A stretch of DNA of 64,000 nucleotides from Leptobrachium leishanense (GCA_009667805.1 CM019067.1:71008997-71072996); one strand, 5' to 3'. Positions 22,700 to 37,197 are shown, counted from the first letter of the stretch. Numbers and translations: made by a program. Notes: a model not told the origin generated them from the sequence alone.

Positions 22700-22875
22700 A
22701 AAAAAAAGTATTTTTCCAGGAAGGATACATTGAGATTTCTCTTGTTTTCAAGTATGTCTGGGTAGGCAAGTATGTACCATTGGGCGCCTTGCCCAAGGAC
22801 ACTTACTGGATAGGTGCTCTGGCCGGGATGAACCAGTCTCTCCACAGTTATAGAGCAGAAATGTTACCTCTTCTC
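22700..22875 (-). mobile_element. tRNA-derived SINE, reverse orientation
   Basis: Reading the minus strand: a degenerate tRNA-like head (GGTGGAGAAGAGGTAAC...), CCAGTAAGTGTCCTTGGGCAA, CCCAGACATACTTG and the tail ATCTCAATGTATCCTTCCTGG. The same order as the better copy at 51111-51335. Confidence 0.75.
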
Positions 22876-23841
22876 CACCAAGGCGATACCTCATTCTCTT
22901 TCACTAGATAGCTTAAAAAAAATGTAATGCCATATTTTTTTTCTTTTTTTTGTGATAGTCATCCCTTGATTAGATATTGTAAATGAGAATTTAACAGATT
23001 GTAAGGATAATATATTCCATCACCTATAGCATTCAAAGTGATGTTCAATTGCTGCTCAGTTATATTGTTACAATACTGATTCTTCAGTTAGTAAGAGGAC
23101 TAAAATGAACTGGACCAAATATGAATCAGGACCAGCACGCTACCCTTGAGACACAGAAAACAGGTGCACCAAGTCCCAGAGAGATCAACTCCTACAACAC
23201 AGTCAACAAGCAAAGACGGAGTTTCCATTTCCTCTTTGCTTGTATACAGTGGCGACTCTAGGAACAATATTTAGGGGGGGGGCACATAAGATACCACAGT
23301 CAAAACTGGGTGGGGGTACTAATATTTTTCGCCACTACATCATACTGAAAAAAACTAAGGGCCCTATTACCTGGAGTGAGCTAAAACACCATCGCTAAAG
23401 GAAAAATGTAGCGATGGGAAAAAACGCCATCGCTAAACCTTAATGCCCGACAACCTACTAATGCCGACAACCTACTTTGTCCACCGAAGTCCGTGTACCA
23501 GGTCGTTTAGCGCACGCTAGACACTGCATTTAATAGATCCAAAAGGAAGACCAGGTGAGCGACAATAATTTGACTACTGCACATATAAAAAAAACATGTC
23601 AATAAAGGATACATATATATCATATTAGAGCCTACTGCAACAGCAGCGACATTGCTGACCAGATCCATTACTATGGTGTATGGGGCCAAGAGAACACCTG
23701 TGCAGCATTCCTTTCAATTGCCTGTTAATTTTGGGGGAGGACCTGTTTTTTCAGTTTATTTGGAGTTAGCACCAGGGTTGATCAGTAGGTAAAATTTTGT
23801 GATTAGCTTCCCTCAAAAAATTAGCGCCGGTGTTCTATCAG
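22876..23841. other. Mixed non-coding, with MITE end fragments
   Basis: CAGTGGCGACTCTAGG at 23247 looks like a hAT terminus without a partner. GGGCCCTATTACC at 23359 looks like a Fam-B-type terminus, followed by a hairpin-like pair ACACCATCGCTAAAGG / AACGCCATCGCTAAACC. Neither element can be closed. Confidence 0.4.
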
Positions 23842-24540
23842 TGTCATGTCCTCAGCCTCTGTTGAGCTGCCTGGGGGAGTCTGGGCAAGGTCCTGTGCCA
23901 GGAGCTGGCCGGCTGCCAGCACTGGGGAATAGCGGAGCGGCGTCCGAGGGGGCAGGGCCTGGCATGGTCACGAGGAGCCGCCGGGTTTAAAACAGGGCGC
24001 GAGGAGTTGCCTCATCGCCCTGTCGTGGAGTCTGATTCCCGCATCGCTTACCATTCGTTTACATGGTCTCTCTGTTGCCATCCCGTTTTCTGGATACGAT
24101 CCTGCTCCTGTTATTTGACCCGGCTTGATTTTGACTATTCTCCTGCAGCTTGATAACATCGCCTGTGTGGTGCTTTGGTGGTTTAACCCCATGCTTGCCG
24201 CTGGGGTGTTTTTACGTTACTGGGGAAGTGTCCCTTCTCATCGGTGGGTCTTGTCTGTGGCCTCATTAGGTTCCTATACCCAACCCAGGGCTCATGTTCT
24301 CCAGCCACACATATTGATAAGATCTGCAATCGCAAGGTACTGCTTATATGCTGCTCCTTGTCAGTGTGCGCTCACCAGCAACAATACTCGTTACTGTACT
24401 TACGACAGACCCCAAAGTGTATGTGTTGTTCCTGACTATCTTAAGGTACCGCTTAGCTGCTCCCGTTTCTCAAAAAAGGTTAAAGCAGCTTATTTCCTGA
24501 CTGCCCTGCAGTCCAGGGAATTCACCAACTGTCTGATTTA

Positions 24541-26150
<1,610 letters not shown>

Positions 26151-26359
26151 TATATGTGTATTTCTGCATGTGCTTTAAGTTGTCTATCGGTCTCGAAACC
26201 TTTAGTGCTTAGTAGCAACTCAGTGTTTGGTTCATCCTTGCTGCCTCAAGTGTGTAATTCTGTCTATGCCAATCAGTGTTTAAACGTCAAAAAGATTTTC
26301 AGTCCTTAAGGATCTACAATCTGCTATTCTCTAGTGGGCGCTACTCCCCCGGTTACATT

Positions 26360-27323
26360 ATGACAGGGCCTGATATGAATCTGACTGATTTATCTGTACT
26401 TATGTCTAAGCTGGGTGAAATCATAACTAAGCAAGAAGAGCAAGACCATCGCATGGATCAATTTGCTCAGGCTTAGTTTGGGCCTACTCATGGAGCAATT
26501 AAAGCAATTAGGCCAAGCCTCTCCTCCTCCTTCCCCTGTGGTTGGCTTGTCCTCTCAGGCAGTGTCTATTTCCTCTATGGTTGCTACCGAGGTAGCTCAT
26601 GTCAGTTTAAAGACTCCTACGTGCTTTAATGGGAGTTCAGGTTCATGCAGAGAGTTTATAACCCAAATACAGATTATGTTTGATTTGAATCCTGGTATGT
26701 GTCCCACAGATAAATCCAAGGTGGGTTATGTAATTAACCACCTAACCGAGAAAGCTCTGCTATGGGCAACCCCCCTGTGGGAGCAACAGAAACCTGTGGT
26801 GTACAATTATACCGAATTTATGGCTGCCTTGCGACGCACATTTGACCCTGCTAGAAGGGCAACAGGGGCAGCTAGGGCACTATGGCATATATCCCAGGGC
26901 AACCGCCGAGTTGAAGAATACGCAATAGAGTTTAAAACAGTAGCAGCAGAACTGTCTTGGTCAAATGATGCGCTTGTTACCGCGTTTCTCAAGGGCATCT
27001 CAGAGAATCTTATGCATGAACTAGCACCTATGCTATTACCTGAGGAGCTAGAGGATCTGGTGGATTATTGTATTGCTCTCGACGATCAAATGCGTGACAG
27101 GAGGTCTGGTTGTAGTAAGGGTCATATACAGTCTCAGGGGGCCGGTTCTATTCCTAGGTCTGCTCATGCTGTCTCTCCTCCTAGGCCTGTACCCAATGAA
27201 CCAGAGCCTATGATACTAGGTCATTCTGGTATATCAGGAGAGGAGAGACAATATCGCCTCCGAGAGGGGCTATGCCTATATTGTGCTGACAGAGGGCATT
27301 TCTGTTTACATTGCCCCAAGTGA
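26360..27323 (+). pseudogene. Ty3/gypsy gag with zinc knuckle, frameshifted
   Basis: Structural protein of an LTR retrotransposon. ATG at 26360 opens MTGPDMNLTDLS and a short coiled segment. The frame stops at 26474-26476, and the rest continues in another frame from about 26463 to 27323. That part has a capsid-like block (AALRRTFDPARRATGAARAL, TAFLKGISENLMHEL) and a C-terminal CCHC knuckle, CLYCADRGHFCLHC (C-x2-C-x4-H-x4-C). The protease that normally follows is absent. Confidence 0.9.
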
Positions 27324-27435
27324 CCAAAAAGATCTAATGTGTCGGGACACGAGCAAAGCCTAGAACCCCTGGAGAGACAGGTTCTCTCCTCCACTCTCCA
27401 CGGAGGTTCCTAAATGGTACAAAGATCTAAAAGAG

Positions 27436-28085
27436 GTGTTTGATAAAGGGAAATTTGAGATCCTACCACCAATAAGGCCGTATGATTGTGCTATAGACCT
27501 GTTGCCCAGTACCATGCCTCCTCGGGGTCATGTCTATCCACTGTCACAAAAAGAGAGCGATATTATGGAGGAGTATATTAAAGAGAACCTAGCCAAGGTG
27601 TTCATTCGTCATTCTTCCTCTCCTGCGGGAGCAGGATTCTTTTTCGTGTCAAAAAAGGAAGGGGATTTAAGACCGTGCATTGATTATAGGGGGGTAAACA
27701 GAATCACTATACTAAATGCCTATCCCATCCCACTTATATCAGAGTTGTTTGACCGTTTGAGAGGTGCCAAGATATACACCAAATTGGACCTTCGCGGTGC
27801 ATACAACTTGGTAAGGGTCAAACAAGACCATGAATGGAAAACCGATTTTAACACCAGGAGCGGCCATTATGAATATCTGGTTATGCCATTTGGCCTGTGC
27901 AATGCACCATCGGTCTTCCAAGACTTTATAAATTATGTCCTGCGGGATTTTTTGCAAGTCTTCGTCATCGTATAGCTTGATGATATCTTGATTTATTCTC
28001 CTGATGTTGAGACACACCATGTCCAGGTGCGGACAGTGTTGCAAAGGTTGCTGGAGAATAAACTATACTGCAAGTTAGAAAAGTG
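27436..28085 (+). pseudogene. Ty3/gypsy reverse transcriptase fragment
   Basis: About 180 codons, then a stop. The RT motifs are recognisable: [28 protein letters not shown] with the first catalytic Asp, and [24 protein letters not shown] at 27973-27975 falls exactly on the position before the LDD of the active-site box, then the reading continues [13 protein letters not shown] to about 28085, where homology ends. RNase H, integrase and 3' LTR are missing. The gag-pol gap of about 110 bp shows an internal deletion of protease. Confidence 0.92.
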
Positions 28086-28089
28086 GATT

Positions 28090-29577
28090 CCCAAAATGTG
28101 ACAAAAAGCAAAGGATCTAAACACGAATAGACCCTTTAGATTCTAACTTCCATAAACCGAGGGAAATACAATAAAAATAATAAACAGTGTGGCATGTAGC
28201 TAACCCCAGTGTGGCATTAACCCCTAAAATGTCATATATCAAGGGAAAAAATAAAATGTTAACTGTGAGGGATGAAGCCTGCCCATTAACCCTTAACCAT
28301 TAACACACAACTAAACCAAGGCAAAAACTAAAGTAATACACAAAGTAATATATAGTCTGAACATTCACCCCTTCACTGCTGATCCATTTCAACCCTGTGC
28401 AAACGTTTACGTGCACCTTTTTATTTAATTTTAGATGACTTTACTTGACACTGAATATGGTCATGTTGAATATCATTGGAAAGGCCAGAATCTGCCCTTT
28501 CCAATGACATTGCGATTGGCCATATACAGTGCACATGGACAGAGATACAGAGGTCGAATATGTGGGGGAAGCTGGATGCTGATTTCTGGTGGGGAGGACA
28601 AATGGGGGGGGCAAGGAATAGCCTATGCTTGTGTACAATGAACAACATTCTTTAGAGTCCTCGGACTTCCCAGGTATGGTGCCACACAGCCCAGAGTGGA
28701 TTTGAAACTGAAGAGTTTGCCAGACAAACAAAAAGAAAAAACTGGGCACACCAATGGAATTCAATAACAGCTACTTTATTACAACAGAAAATTTAATGTT
28801 TTAGATATTTAATGTAGTCTTTTTCTAGCTAAGCATCACAAATACTTAATCATATTTATGCTCATGTAATTAATCACAATTCCTGTCCGTTATTTGCAAT
28901 CATATTCTCATTACCATGGGCAGACCAGAACGGCAAAAGCGGAAAACCATGCATATACCAATGTCAGTGAATGCATGAACCATGCTGTCAAGGATGCCTC
29001 CCTATGGCAATTAAAAATATATGTGCATAACAAAAAGGACAGTGCATTCAAACTGAAATAAGTGCATGTGAATGTGCCGTGATTGACCTGTTTTTTTTCT
29101 TGACTTTCTGGACTATTCTTCAGGGTAGCTCTCCTGCTCTCACATGTTAGATATCTGTTGGTATAGATCTCTATGCCAAAAAAGTGAATGACAAGTGTGT
29201 GGGGTTATACCATTAAATATTCCATTATACCATTAATTATGGAATTCTTTAAAAAATCTATACATATTCTGGGTAATACAATATGTGTATGTACAGGTTG
29301 GTTGACCTCCGGGGTCAAGCCAAGTGGGATCACCTGGGAATGCAGTTCACCCACTAGTTTTGCAGAGGGAACAGAGTTACCTGTTGAACAATCTGAAGCT
29401 TTTATTAAATGTTTCAATATCATTTTCTTATCAAGTTACAATAAAAATGATAATTATTATAATTAACAAAGATTTCCTAAGGCCCATCTCATATTTATCT
29501 AAACATATAAGCTGGATTTTAGGGATTCATTAGGAGGATACATATATGTGTTAAGATCAGATTTGTTTGTGGGGTGG
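28090..29577. other. Non-coding, with Fam-F-like fragment
   Basis: About 28366-28640 has a CCCCTTCACTGCTGATCC terminus-like start and a hairpin around ATTGGAAAGGCCAG/CCTTTCCAAT, as in Fam-F, but no second end. The rest (28640-29577) is AT-rich without support for genes. Confidence 0.4.
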
Positions 29578-29983
29578 TGTCATAGATGCTGTACATGAGG
29601 AGTTTGCGCTAACACTCAGAACCCAAGTCACAACCTAACTACCGGTCCTTAGAAGGGCTGGGTAATAAGACTATCTAAGGATAGGTGAGCAAAAAAAGGA
29701 TGAAGAAAATGCTAGACATACCAAAGGTCATACACAACATGGATAGTCAGTCATACAATTACAGTGAGGAAAAAAGGGGGGTGTTTGTGAGGTCCTGAGA
29801 ATGAGCAACAGCACTAATGGCCTGCTCTACGGTGGGTGCCCGCTCAGGTCTCACAAACAAGGTTTTAGCTTGATTGTGCCATTACAGGGATGAATTTTCC
29901 ATATGCATATCAGCCTGCTCTCACCCAGAAAGGGTGGCCAGCACTGATTGCCAGGGACGTCATCCCTGAACGAGAGGTGCAGC

Positions 29984-30030
29984 AACCCCCGACGATCGTT
30001 TTGGCTTTATTGGGCCTCGTCAGGAGGGTA
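29984..30030 (-). ncRNA. Hammerhead ribozyme, inactivated copy
   Basis: Minus-strand counterpart of the motif at 30209-30255. CTGACGA (30017-30023), stem I TACCCTC/GGGGGTT and stem III ACGATCGTC are intact. The invariant G12 of GAAA is A (AAAAC), and stem II is reduced to GGC/GCC. Loss of G12 should abolish cleavage. Confidence 0.8.
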
Positions 30031-30208
30031 TAGCTGACACCCCTCTAGGCACATCAAGCAAGGGGTCCACGTCTGGATGGCCCTCGCAGGCCACTAGTGC
30101 TGTTGCTCGTCCTCAGAATCCTTACACCCCCCCTTTCTCTCACTATAAGTATTCAGGGTAATCCAGACGTGGACCCCTTGCTTGATGTGCCTAGAGGGGT
30201 GTCAGCTA

Positions 30209-30255
30209 AACCCTCCTGACGAGGCCTAACAAGGCCGAAACGATCGTCGGGGGTT
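30209..30255 (+). ncRNA. Type I hammerhead ribozyme, apparently intact
   Basis: Self-cleaving RNA motif. Stem I AACCCTC (30209-30215) pairs with GGGGGTT (30249-30255), seven pairs including one G-U. Box CTGACGA is at 30216-30222. Stem II GGCCT/AGGCC with loop AACA spans 30223-30236, then GAAA at 30237-30240. Stem III is AC/GT with loop GATC, and cleavage is predicted after C30248 (GTC). All invariant core bases (C3 U4 G5 A6 G8 A9 G12 A13 A14, A15.1-U16.1, H17 = C) are present. The two-pair stem III is typical of hammerheads in Penelope-like retroelements. In a dimeric transcript it would generate unit-length RNA. Confidence 0.9.
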
Positions 30256-30857
30256 GCTGCACCTCTCGTGCAGGGATGACGTCCTTGGCAGTCAGTACTG
30301 GCCACCCTCATTGGGTGAGAGCAGACTGATTTGCATATGGAGCATTCATCCTTGTAATGGCACAAGCAAGCTAAAACCTTGTGAGACCTGAGCGGGCCTC
30401 TACCGTAGAGCAGGCCACTAGTGCTGTTGCTCGTCCTCAGAATCCTCACACCCCCCCTTTCTCTCACAGTCAGTCATACAAGCCAAGGTAACAGGAACAC
30501 AGATCAGACGGGTCAATAAATGAGCCAAAAGTTGGTACACAGGTAATCATAAACAGCAGAGAATGCACTCTCAAGTATATATAAACCATGACAGGGACTG
30601 TGGAAATGATGACCAGGGTTACATAGCCTGAAGCTCACTTTCATTGGAACTCAACATTAGCATGCGCCAAAAGGCCCATGAACAGCCCACTGCATCAGAC
30701 ATATGATCCATGGTGGGAGCCCTATAAGAAATCAACACCATTGAACATCCAGCAAACAATGAGAAGGAGATGTGCACTCCTATTAAAACAAACAAACAAT
30801 AAAGTCACTCTAGTGGCTGCTCAACAGACCTAGAACATGCCCAGTCTCTTAACATAC

Positions 30858-31056
30858 ATACAGTAAAGAAGAGGGTCCAGGCACTCCACTTAGACATTGT
30901 AGCTTTAATCTGAAATTAGGGACGTTTCAGCCATAACAGGGTCTTTCTCATTGCCTTGAGAAAGGCCAAGTTATGGCTGAAATGTCCCTAATTCCCCAAT
31001 AAAGCTACAGTGTCTGAAGCCTAATTGGAGTGCCTAGACCTTCTAATTTACTGTAT
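30858..31056. mobile_element. Small foldback repeat with hammerhead-like motifs
   Basis: 199-bp inverted repeat from ATACAGTAAA to its partner TTTACTGTAT. Arms share GGTCCAGGCACTCCA, ATTGTAGCTTTA and AATTAGGGAC. Each arm has TGAGAAAG, about 12 bases, then GGCTGAAAC or GGCTGAAAT, then GTCCC: the spacing of a hammerhead core, but box 1 has A for G8 and stem III is too short. Likely a dead relative of the PLE-type repeats. Confidence 0.6.
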
Positions 31057-31194
31057 CTAAATGCCCAGTGTCATCCATGCCACCAAAAGCAGGGAGCACC
31101 GGGGCAACACAATGCCACAAACCAGACAACCATTGTGAAGCCCTGCAGGGAGCAGCAGATGGTTAGGGTTTTGGACCTGGTTCGTGACAGGTGA

Positions 31195-31713
31195 AGGGTT
31201 AAATAGAAGATGACAATACTAAATTGGGGACATAAATATTGGCGCGTTCCCTCACTTCTTTTTTTAGGACTTGGATCCTGGTTTACCTTGTATTTGTACC
31301 TGTTCTAATAAAATGTTTTGATTTTTTAATAGACTTGTACATACAGTATAATGTGTGTTTTGCATATGGTTGAATTACTGAATCTAGGTTTTAACAAAGC
31401 TATTGAATACAATGCTTTTTTTAACGAAGACTCAATAAAATTATAATAGTGTGTGTACATGCAAATGTATACTTTTAATCATTAACAGTCAGTGCAGTTG
31501 TTAAAACCAAAGAGCCAAAGTTTAAAGTTTAAAATCCAGCAATAGTCACTAGTTATTACACTAATAGTGTAGTACTAATGTGGACAAAAGAAAAATAAGA
31601 AAACATACCGTACCGTTCATTAAATATGCTTTAATAATTAAATAGAGAAGAAAAATCAAAAGGCATGTGTTTAATGCAGAAAAACATGTTTATCATTTAT
31701 CAAGTGTACTTAC
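31195..31713. other. Intronic sequence
   Basis: Downstream intron of the minus-strand gene. Nothing recognised apart from A/T-rich stretches. Confidence 0.45.
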
Positions 31714-31823
31714 TTCTGCTGTTTGATCCACTGATTAACATTTTCAGCCACAAATTCACTTTCCTGATGGAGGCGACTGTTGTCAGTTTGTGTTGCTTCC
31801 AGAGCCTGGTGCAGGGTTTCCAG
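31714..31823 (-). CDS. Internal exon of a coiled-coil protein gene
   Basis: 110-bp exon on the minus strand. The acceptor is a pyrimidine-rich tract ending CATCCACAG just above 31823; the donor is AA|GTAAGTAC at 31714/31713. It begins in phase 0 and ends in phase 2, encoding 36 residues plus two bases, from LETLHQALEATQTDNSRLHQ to ENVNQWIKQQ. Leu/Ala heptad spacing and high Gln/Glu content indicate a coiled coil. It joins in frame to the exon at 37135-37197. I do not recognise the protein; long centrosomal, ciliary or sperm-tail coiled-coil proteins are plausible. Intronic repeats flank it on both sides. Confidence 0.75.
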
Positions 31824-32340
31824 CTGTGGATGTAGATAGATCAAAGAGTATGATGGACTCCCTAGAACAAGGGCTATCTGGAATACTAATAATCGTCTGT
31901 AATACTTGTAAAGAATCAAGTCATTTTTCTCCACTCCTTCAAATAATCATGGTTTCCTTGTACATGCTATTAATTGATTCAATATGTGAGATGGAATGTC
32001 TAAACCTTTCCCACGCTTTACATCTACCAGTTTACTATAACATGCATTACTCTACCTCCAGAGGTTGTTTAATTCAAATCAGGCTCATTTGAGAAAATGA
32101 AAAAGGAGCCGCTACAAGTTGCTTAAGCTTGAAACCTTGCTTGATGTTTGTATCTTGATATGTTTTTCATGAAAGAGCCTCTCGCTTTTGAGCAGCATCC
32201 TTAAATCTCTTTACAACCAGCAAGCCGGCAAGAATATAAAAATATTATAGTAGTGAAGCAAAGTACAGTTAGTTTATTTGGGGTCTTTGATCCTGTATCC
32301 ATATCATAAAATGTTTTGCAGAGAAATACATAATGTGTAT
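31824..32340. other. Intronic sequence
   Basis: Nothing recognised. A short plus-strand frame runs antisense through the exon edge and is not supported. Confidence 0.45.
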
Positions 32341-32753
32341 GTTACAGGTAGGGTATGAAATATGGTAAACTTAATTTTAACCAGGTAAAGTCCGCATGTC
32401 CCAAAAGTGTTGGGTAACACTACAAGTAAAATTAAAGTTCCGGGTTTTACACCGGTAATCAGTGGACTAACACAACTCCCTTTGGGTAAAAGTGATTAAT
32501 AAATTTAGGTATGGCTTGGGTAAAAGAGAAATTTGTTATCATCAATGGTTATGGGTGATCCTTGGTTTTGGTCTTCTGTAAGCTATTCCAAACTTTTTCA
32601 AAACACATTACCCAGAGTTGCTTGGGTGCCTCAGGTTTACCTGAGTAAACCCGTTATTTGATTTTATTCTGGGCTTTACCCAAACCTGCTGGGCAAAGTC
32701 AGTATTAGCCAGATATTCCTAACTTTATCATCACTCTGAACTTTACCTGTAAC
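32341..32753. mobile_element. Fam-G MITE, diverged copy
   Basis: Starts GTTACAGGTA and ends TTTACCTGTAAC, with internal GGGTAA/TTACCC words spaced as in the copy at 50324-51031. Flanks TGTAT and TGTAT resemble a target duplication. Confidence 0.65.
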
Positions 32754-32763
32754 TTGTATATAT

Positions 32764-33165
32764 TGTGACAGTGTGATTAGGGGCAGGGTAATAGACCACA
32801 GTTTTATTAGCAGGCAAATGGAGAACACCCTTTTCCCCCCTATAGGGATAAACGCACAGTTGATGCCTTTTTAGGGCTGCCCTTATAGGAGCTGTGGTTC
32901 CTGAGAGGACAGTATTGGTGCTGAGTGCAGCAGAGAAGGAAAAAGCCAAAGGAAATTATATTCTAGTTTTGCTTATTGGTGAGCGGCTTAGCTGCCGAAT
33001 AGTATAGTCAGGGAATACTGAATGTTTAGTCAGGCTCCGCATAAGGAGTAGGTGCTTGATTTGCATTTGTTTTATTTTCCTGTTATATGATGTGTCCTGC
33101 AAGTACTGTGTTTGCATAATAAAGAAAACTGAAGCACTGATCCCTGTGTCCAGTGGCTATATCAC
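32764..33165 (+). mobile_element. Possible LTR-like repeat
   Basis: Begins TGTGACAG and contains a late AATAAA (about 33118) followed by a hairpin. TATAT occurs on both sides (32759-32763, 33166-33170). The end is TCAC, not the usual CA, so the assignment is weak. Confidence 0.35.
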
Positions 33166-33183
33166 TATATATGGACACAGGGA
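33141..33183. repeat. 12-bp perfect hairpin, 19-nt loop
   Basis: TCCCTGTGTCCA pairs with TGGACACAGGGA. It lies 20 bases after an AATAAA and before a TA-repeat, so it could be a 3'-end processing structure or a chance inverted repeat. Confidence 0.8.
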
Positions 33184-33189
33184 TATATA

Positions 33190-33737
33190 TATATATTCAT
33201 ATATACACACACCATGAATATGAATTGATGCTTTAGACTTTTAAAAAAACTTAAATATTCTTTTAGTTTCCATGATGACTTTGTGTTGAGTCTTTATCTA
33301 CAGTATTTCTAGAGCCCGTCAGGTCCAGGTACTCGTTTCACAGGAATTTGCTTGTTCACAGGTAACCGTTGTAAAAAATTATTTTTACCCAACATGAATG
33401 TGTTAGGAACAGTCATCTGAGTTATTATTACACTGCGGAATGTGTTAGTGCTTAATAAATAAATAATAAAAATTATATACTGCTTCGCGCATTGGCACCA
33501 CATATTTGCAGCAGCAAAACATGGATTCAGAACAAGAAACCACAGACCTTAATAAACCCACTTTTACAAACTCACACAAATTAAGCTCTTTAATAACACG
33601 GAGACTTATAAATGTAGTAATACGTTTCAGTATGGACTCTTTTCTATTATACCTTTTACATTCAAAACCTGGGTTTCACACCAATTTGAAACTTAAATGG
33701 AACCCTTGAGTTTTCATAGAAATTGCGAAACAGTAAA
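33190..33737. other. Intronic sequence with TA-repeat edge
   Basis: Short TA repeat at 33184-33205, then unremarkable intron. A trace of L2-like tail (GCACTAACACATTCCGCAG reversed) is seen near 33430. Confidence 0.4.
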
Positions 33738-33739
33738 TA

Positions 33740-35360
<1,621 letters not shown>

Positions 35361-35362
35361 TA

Positions 35363-35602
35363 TATAAATTAATTGAAAGCTGCTGCACTCACATAAGGTT
35401 TTTTGTCAATAAATAAACTACTTTCTCATTCCAAACGTTCAGATAGTTGTCTTTACCGTCACAATTGTCTTTTAAAAATTATTTACCTTTTCCACTTTAC
35501 TTACTACAGTTATTAAACCTTACCGTAACACAAAGAAAACAGAAAATGTACATACTTATACAAATATGTTCTATTTTTAACTTTGGTAGCTACACTATAG
35601 AC
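35363..35602. other. Intronic sequence
   Basis: Nothing recognised between the Tc1 copy and the Fam-H element. Confidence 0.4.
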
Positions 35603-35784
35603 CAGTGGTTCCCAACCCTGTTATGAAGTACCCCTAACAGGCCATGTTTTCAGGATTACCTTAGGGAAATGCAGGCTGAATCCTGCAATCACTGAGCAGC
35701 AAATCATATCACCTGGGTGTGCGTCAGATATCTGGCAATTCTGGTCTGTTAGGGGGACCTGAGGACCAGGGTCGGGAAACACTG
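35603..35784. mobile_element. Fam-H MITE, complete (hAT-like)
   Basis: 182 bp: CAGTGGTTCCCAACCCTG at one end, CAGGGTCGGGAAACACTG at the other. Flanking octamers CTATAGAC and ACATAGAC match at 6 of 8, consistent with hAT. Internally TGCAGGCTGAATCCTGCA is a perfect-looking hairpin. Confidence 0.8.
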
Positions 35785-36031
35785 ACATAGACAATGGATA
35801 TATATACATTCATTCTTATAAAAAGAATTTCAAGCTTTGGATATTTTCCAAGCACTGACTTAAATTCAGTTTAACCAAATACAATAATGACTGACTTGTA
35901 TTCAATCCTTTGGTGAGGAGAGACAATACATTATGAAAAAAAATCATAGATATCACAACATTTAACAAATGTTGCATACTCCAATTGGAACTTTATTACG
36001 TGTACCTGTGCCTCCATCCCCAAAAGTGAAA

Positions 36032-36921
36032 CAGGGTTGTTCAGAGAACACCGAAATGTCACTGACATTTCGGTGTTCTCTCGTTCCCCGCACTTCGGGG
36101 AATCAAATTCCCCGACACTGCGGTGAATTCAGCATTCACTGCAGGGTCCCCGAAGTGTAGGGAAAATCCGCCGATCGCATCCGAATATCCGCTACAAAAC
36201 CACAGCCTCGAACGGCTGCATGCATCCGAAAAAGCCAACCAACCGCCGGAAAAACCCCTGAAAGCGTCCGAAAAAAGCAGACGTTTCACCAAACCCAGTG
36301 CCGACCTTGCGCCACAAAAAGCTGACAAGCAGACGAATGGGGTAAGACGGAAAAAAAAAAAAAGATTGAAACTTTCAAATTGAAACGCTGTTTGCAAAAA
36401 AACAACTAGATGAAATTGTCTGGAATTAACATATAAGGTCCTATGAATAATAATAAAAAGGTGTGTTACAGGAAAAAAAAACTATTTAAAAAAAAAACTG
36501 ATTTTTTTTTCCCACTGAAAAAATTCCAAAAAATGGCTAACAAATAAAAAATAAAATAAAGAGACTTTTGCTGAAAATTAAAAAAATAAACAGTTTATTA
36601 GATATTGAATAAAAATGGGAATATTTTGAACATTGAAACCTATGGGATTCACCTGATTAAACCTGCCAAATAAAGCCACCGGACATCATGGCATTTCACT
36701 GACATTTCTCAGCTGTTCGGCATTCTCTGAATAGATTAACCATTACTTCTCTATGGGGACTTTCACTGTCGACAAACACCACTCTATTTCGCTGGCAATT
36801 CGCCAAAATTTGGCGAACAGCCAGCTTTCTGAATAGCTGAATGGCCCCGAAATTGCACTGTATGAGAAATTCACTGTTTGGTATAATTTCTGGGCCAGAT
36901 TGGCTCTCTCTGAATAACCCC
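36032..36921. mobile_element. Fam-D element, long copy
   Basis: 890 bp, start CAGGGTTGTTCAGAGAACACC, end TCTCTGAATAACCCC. The first 50 bases fold on themselves (ACACCGAAATGTCA/TGACATTTCGGTGT). The interior is a GC-rich left third and an A/T-rich right part. No transposase. Confidence 0.75.
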
Positions 36922-37134
36922 TAAATTCAACCTTTGGAGTTACACACATCTTGGACAGTTTAATAATGTGGCATGGTTTGTAATGTTCAAATTTCACCTT
37001 AATATCAATATTATAAGTAATAGTATTACTTATAATGTAATGTTAATTTTTATAACAAAATGCATTAATTAACTTTGTGATATGAGCTTTAGCAGAGCTT
37101 TTCAGCAACCAGTAGTATTAGAATTGTACCTTAC

Positions 37135-37197
37135 CTCCTTTTGTGCTGCGCTGTACTTGTTTTCATACATTTTGATCTCATTTTTCAAGAGAATTGC
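37135..37197 (-). CDS. Internal exon of the same coiled-coil gene (upstream)
   Basis: 63-bp exon, 21 codons, phase 0 at both ends, encoding AILLKNEIKMYENKYSAAQK plus a final Glu. The acceptor is a strong pyrimidine tract ending TTTTCTAG above 37197; the donor is GAG|GTAAGG. Reading on into the exon at 31714-31823 keeps the frame with coiled-coil sequence on both sides. The intron between them is 5.3 kb and carries a Tc1, a Fam-G, a Fam-H and a Fam-D insertion. Protein identity is unknown to me. Confidence 0.75.

Larger units (their letters stand above)
29759..30467. mobile_element. Hammerhead-bearing repeat, inverted pair (PLE/retrozyme type)
   Basis: A 14-bp duplication AGTCAGTCATACAA flanks it (29745-29758, 30468-30481). 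Two units of roughly 310 bp face each other: a minus unit (about 29765-30083) and a plus unit (about 30157-30467). A short plus-oriented end fragment at 30090-30146 sits between them. Each unit runs from GTAATCCAGACGTGG through a hammerhead motif to CCCCCCCTTTCTCTCAC. It has no coding capacity. Penelope-like elements and the short metazoan retrozymes derived from them are known to carry hammerheads in such repeats. Confidence 0.85.
29578..31189 (-). mobile_element. LTR (minus strand) split by two ribozyme-type repeats
   Basis: On the minus strand it begins TGTCACGAACC and ends GCATCTATGACA. Flanks GGTGG (29573-29577) and GGTGA (31190-31194) match at 4 of 5. A TATA-like TTTATATATAC is near 30575-30585. 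ACCGGTCCTTAGAAGGGCTG at about 29641 is the reverse of the ACCAGCC...AGGACTGGT module in the LTR at 12683-13418. Insertions at 29759-30467 and 30858-31056 interrupt it. Confidence 0.7.
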
